Assembly (NCBI RefSeq): GCF_014269225.2
Contig: NZ_CP077097.1
Span: 4,227,001 to 4,291,000 of the forward strand
Source of the DNA: Pseudomonas anuradhapurensis
GTDB taxonomy: Bacteria; Pseudomonadota; Gammaproteobacteria; Pseudomonadales; Pseudomonadaceae
Length of the DNA stretch: 64,000 bases
Direction of reading: 5' to 3'
Under the pieces are notes generated by a model that was given only the letters and a program-made list of their open reading frames with translations, did not search any database and was not told the DNA's origin. The translations under genes were made by a program, and so were the position numbers. Below, piece by piece: positions 62,160 through 64,000 of the stretch (its first letter is position 1; every line of letters starts with the position of its first letter).

Positions 62160-63610
62160 CCAAGTCTTTGTTGTCCCTGGCGGTAACCGCTTTCATTCTC
62201 GGCGGCTGCTCGCTGATCCCTGACTACCAAACCCCGGAATCGCCGGTGGCCGCGCAGTGGCCGCAAGGCCCTGCCTACTCGCCGACCCAGTCGGCGGACG
62301 TTGCCGCTGCCGAACAAGGCTGGCGCCAGTTCTTCCACGATCCGGCGCTGCAACAGCTGATCCAGACCGCGCTGGTGAACAACCGCGACCTGCGTGTGGC
62401 GGCGCTGAACATCGATGCCTATCGCGCACAGTACCGCATCCAGCGGGCCGACCTGTTCCCGGCGGTTTCCGCCAACGGCAGCGGCAGCCGCCAACGGGTG
62501 CCGGCGAACATGTCGCAAACCGGTGAAGCCGGCATCAGCAGCCAGTACTCGGCCACCCTCGGCGTGAGTGCCTACGAGCTGGACCTGTTCGGCCGCGTAC
62601 GCAGCCTGACCGAGCAGGCCCTGGAAACCTACCTGTCCAGCGAACAGGCGCGGCGCTCCACGCAGATCAGCCTGGTGGCCAGCGTGGCCAACGCCTACTA
62701 CACCTGGCAGGCCGACCAGGCGCTGTTCAAGCTGACCGAAGAAACGCTGAAGACCTACGAGGAAAGCTACAACCTCACCCGTCGCAGCAATGAAGTCGGC
62801 GTCGCCTCGGCACTCGATGTCAGCCAGGCGCGCACCGCCGTGGAAGGCGCCCGGGTCAAGTACTCGCAGTACCAGCGCCTGGTCGCCCAGGACGTCAACA
62901 GCCTGACCGTGCTGCTGGGCACCGGCATCCCCGCCGACCTGCCCAAACCACTGGAGCTCAATGCCGACCAGCTGGCCGAAGTACCGGCCGGCCTGCCGTC
63001 GGACATCCTCCAGCGGCGCCCGGACATCCAGGAGGCCGAACACCTGCTCAAGGCCGCCAACGCCAACATCGGCGCGGCCCGTGCAGCGTTCTTCCCGAGC
63101 ATCAGCCTGACCGCCAATGCCGGCAGCCTGAGCCCGGACATGGGTCACCTGTTCTCGGGTGGCCAAGGTACCTGGCTGTTCCAGCCGCAGATCAACCTGC
63201 CGATCTTCAACGCCGGCAGCCTGAAGGCCAGCCTGGACTACTCGAAGATCCAGAAGGACATCAACGTCGCCAAGTACGAGAAAACCATCCAGACGGCCTT
63301 CCAGGAAGTCTCCGATGGCCTGGCGGCGCGCAAGACCTTCGAAGAGCAGCTGCAGGCGCAACGCGACCTGGTGCAGGCGAACCAGGACTACTACCGCCTG
63401 GCCGAACGCCGCTACCGCATCGGTATCGACAGCAACCTGACCTTCCTCGATGCTCAGCGCAACCTGTTCAGCGCCCAGCAAGCCCTGATCGGCGACCGCC
63501 TTTCGCAGCTGACCAGCGAGGTCAACCTGTACAAGGCGCTTGGCGGTGGCTGGTACGAGCAGACCGGGCAGGCCAACCAGCAGGCCTCGGTGGAAGCACC
63601 GCAAGGCTGA
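62156..63610 (+). CDS. ttgC: Outer-membrane efflux channel TtgC
   Basis: This 484-residue TolC/OprM-family lipoprotein has lipobox ILGGC (Cys18). Two OEP repeats follow, with helical signatures such as [22 protein letters not shown] and [35 protein letters not shown]. It completes the tripartite TtgABC pump. The ATG overlaps the ttgB stop (ATGA), so the three genes are coupled. A strong terminator follows. Confidence 0.96.
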   Translation: MTKSLLSLAVTAFILGGCSLIPDYQTPESPVAAQWPQGPAYSPTQSADVAAAEQGWRQFFHDPALQQLIQTALVNNRDLRVAALNIDAYRAQYRIQRADLFPAVSANGSGSRQRVPANMSQTGEAGISSQYSATLGVSAYELDLFGRVRSLTEQALETYLSSEQARRSTQISLVASVANAYYTWQADQALFKLTEETLKTYEESYNLTRRSNEVGVASALDVSQARTAVEGARVKYSQYQRLVAQDVNSLTVLLGTGIPADLPKPLELNADQLAEVPAGLPSDILQRRPDIQEAEHLLKAANANIGAARAAFFPSISLTANAGSLSPDMGHLFSGGQGTWLFQPQINLPIFNAGSLKASLDYSKIQKDINVAKYEKTIQTAFQEVSDGLAARKTFEEQLQAQRDLVQANQDYYRLAERRYRIGIDSNLTFLDAQRNLFSAQQALIGDRLSQLTSEVNLYKALGGGWYEQTGQANQQASVEAPQG

Positions 63611-63630
63611 TCGAGACAGCAACAGCATCA

Positions 63631-63655
63631 AGCCCACCCTCGCGGTGGGCTTTTT
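63631..63655 (+). terminator. Rho-independent terminator of ttgABC
   Basis: AGCCCACC pairs perfectly with GGTGGGCT around CTCGC and runs into TTTTT, 21 bp after the ttgC stop codon. Confidence 0.92.
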
Positions 63656-63671
63656 GTTTTCTGTTGCCTGC

Positions 63672-63772
63672 TCTGGCCTCTTCGCGGGCTCGCCCGCTGC
63701 CACAGAATCACCACCGTTTCACAGGCTGTGGTAATCCTGTGGCAGCGGGCGAGCCCGCGAAGAGGCCTGCAC
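63672..63772. repeat. REP pair after ttgC
   Basis: CCTCTTCGCGGGCTCGCCCG and the inverted CGGGCGAGCCCGCGAAGAGG form an almost perfect pair about 55 bp apart. It lies beyond the ttg terminator. From here to 63968 I see nothing else that I can support. Confidence 0.85.
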
Positions 63773-63968
63773 AGGAAAACAATTAACCAACCGGAACATT
63801 CCGTTCGATTATCGCCCGTTTCCGTTTGTGGCGAATTGCCTCAGCCCCGCCCCACCCCGCACCATCCTCGCCACGCAACGTTGCCCCGGTTCATCCCACA
63901 GACCCGCACCTGCAGGCCGCATCCTGCAGCACACCGGCTCGCCCATAAAAACAAGAGATCGACGACAG

Positions 63969-64000
63969 ATGAGCACTTTGCAACCCGCACGCCAGCTGCT
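63969..64000 (+). CDS. Possible start of a gene running off the right edge
   Basis: An ATG at 63969 opens a frame MSTLQPARQL that continues to the window end. A weak AAGAGA lies upstream. Only ten codons are visible, so neither product nor reality can be judged. Confidence 0.35.
   Translation, partial: MSTLQPARQL

Overview
The window looks like a chromosomal segment of a Pseudomonas of the P. putida group. The signs are high GC; the algU/nadB divergent pair with two AlgU-type promoters; a PhaG transacylase whose N-terminus matches the P. putida enzyme; the ttgR-ttgABC efflux locus with its TtgR operator; the tctDE/opdH-tctCBA citrate block; and many REP palindromes of the P. putida type between genes. 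No transposase, integrase, rRNA or CRISPR array was seen.

Layout. 1-4.8 kb: housekeeping (start of algU, nadB, ygfX-like/sdhE, ygfZ, an HDOD protein). 4.9-12.7 kb: tricarboxylate uptake, with the TctDE two-component system divergent from the porin and the TctCBA transporter, plus an overlapping AbrB-family membrane protein. 12.7-20.7 kb: ung, an acyl-CoA hydratase/hydrolase, a Tyr-rich lipoprotein, a CWC protein, rsuA, phaG, tRNA-Gly(CCC), a SulP transporter and a SIR2-like DUF4917 protein. 20.7-34 kb: a complete single-strand Tad (Flp pilus) locus on the minus strand. It has three tandem flp genes in 247-bp repeat units, a prepilin peptidase, a non-canonical AAA+ ATPase, rcpC, rcpA, a small lipoprotein, tadG, tadE, tadF, tadZ, tadA, tadB, tadC and tadD. 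It diverges from an AraC-type regulator with a degenerate receiver domain. Two 18-bp direct repeats with a 21-bp period lie between them.

35-46 kb: a methyltransferase, a TPM-domain protein, the periplasmic beta-glucosidase BglX, the DctB/DctD two-component system with a sigma-54-dependent kgtP-type dicarboxylate transporter, a DUF347 membrane protein, and a secreted protein made of seven 13-residue repeats. 46-57 kb: small oxidoreductases and regulators, a ThDP-dependent decarboxylase with a divergent LysR gene, an NAD(P)-binding oxidoreductase and MBL-fold protein with a divergent LysR gene, an oxaloacetate decarboxylase-like enzyme, and an EmrB-type MFS pump. 57-63.6 kb: ttgR and ttgABC. 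The last 32 bases hold the start of one more possible gene.

How it works together. Two C4/C5/C6-acid uptake modules (tct and dct/kgtP) each carry a dedicated two-component system. They also carry A-rich AANAANAA tracts just upstream of the ribosome-binding sites of opdH, tctC and kgtP, which suggests Hfq/Crc catabolite repression. The Tad block is a self-contained surface-attachment system with its own regulator. The right end is devoted to efflux. All functions are read from sequence and remembered family features; no database search was run.
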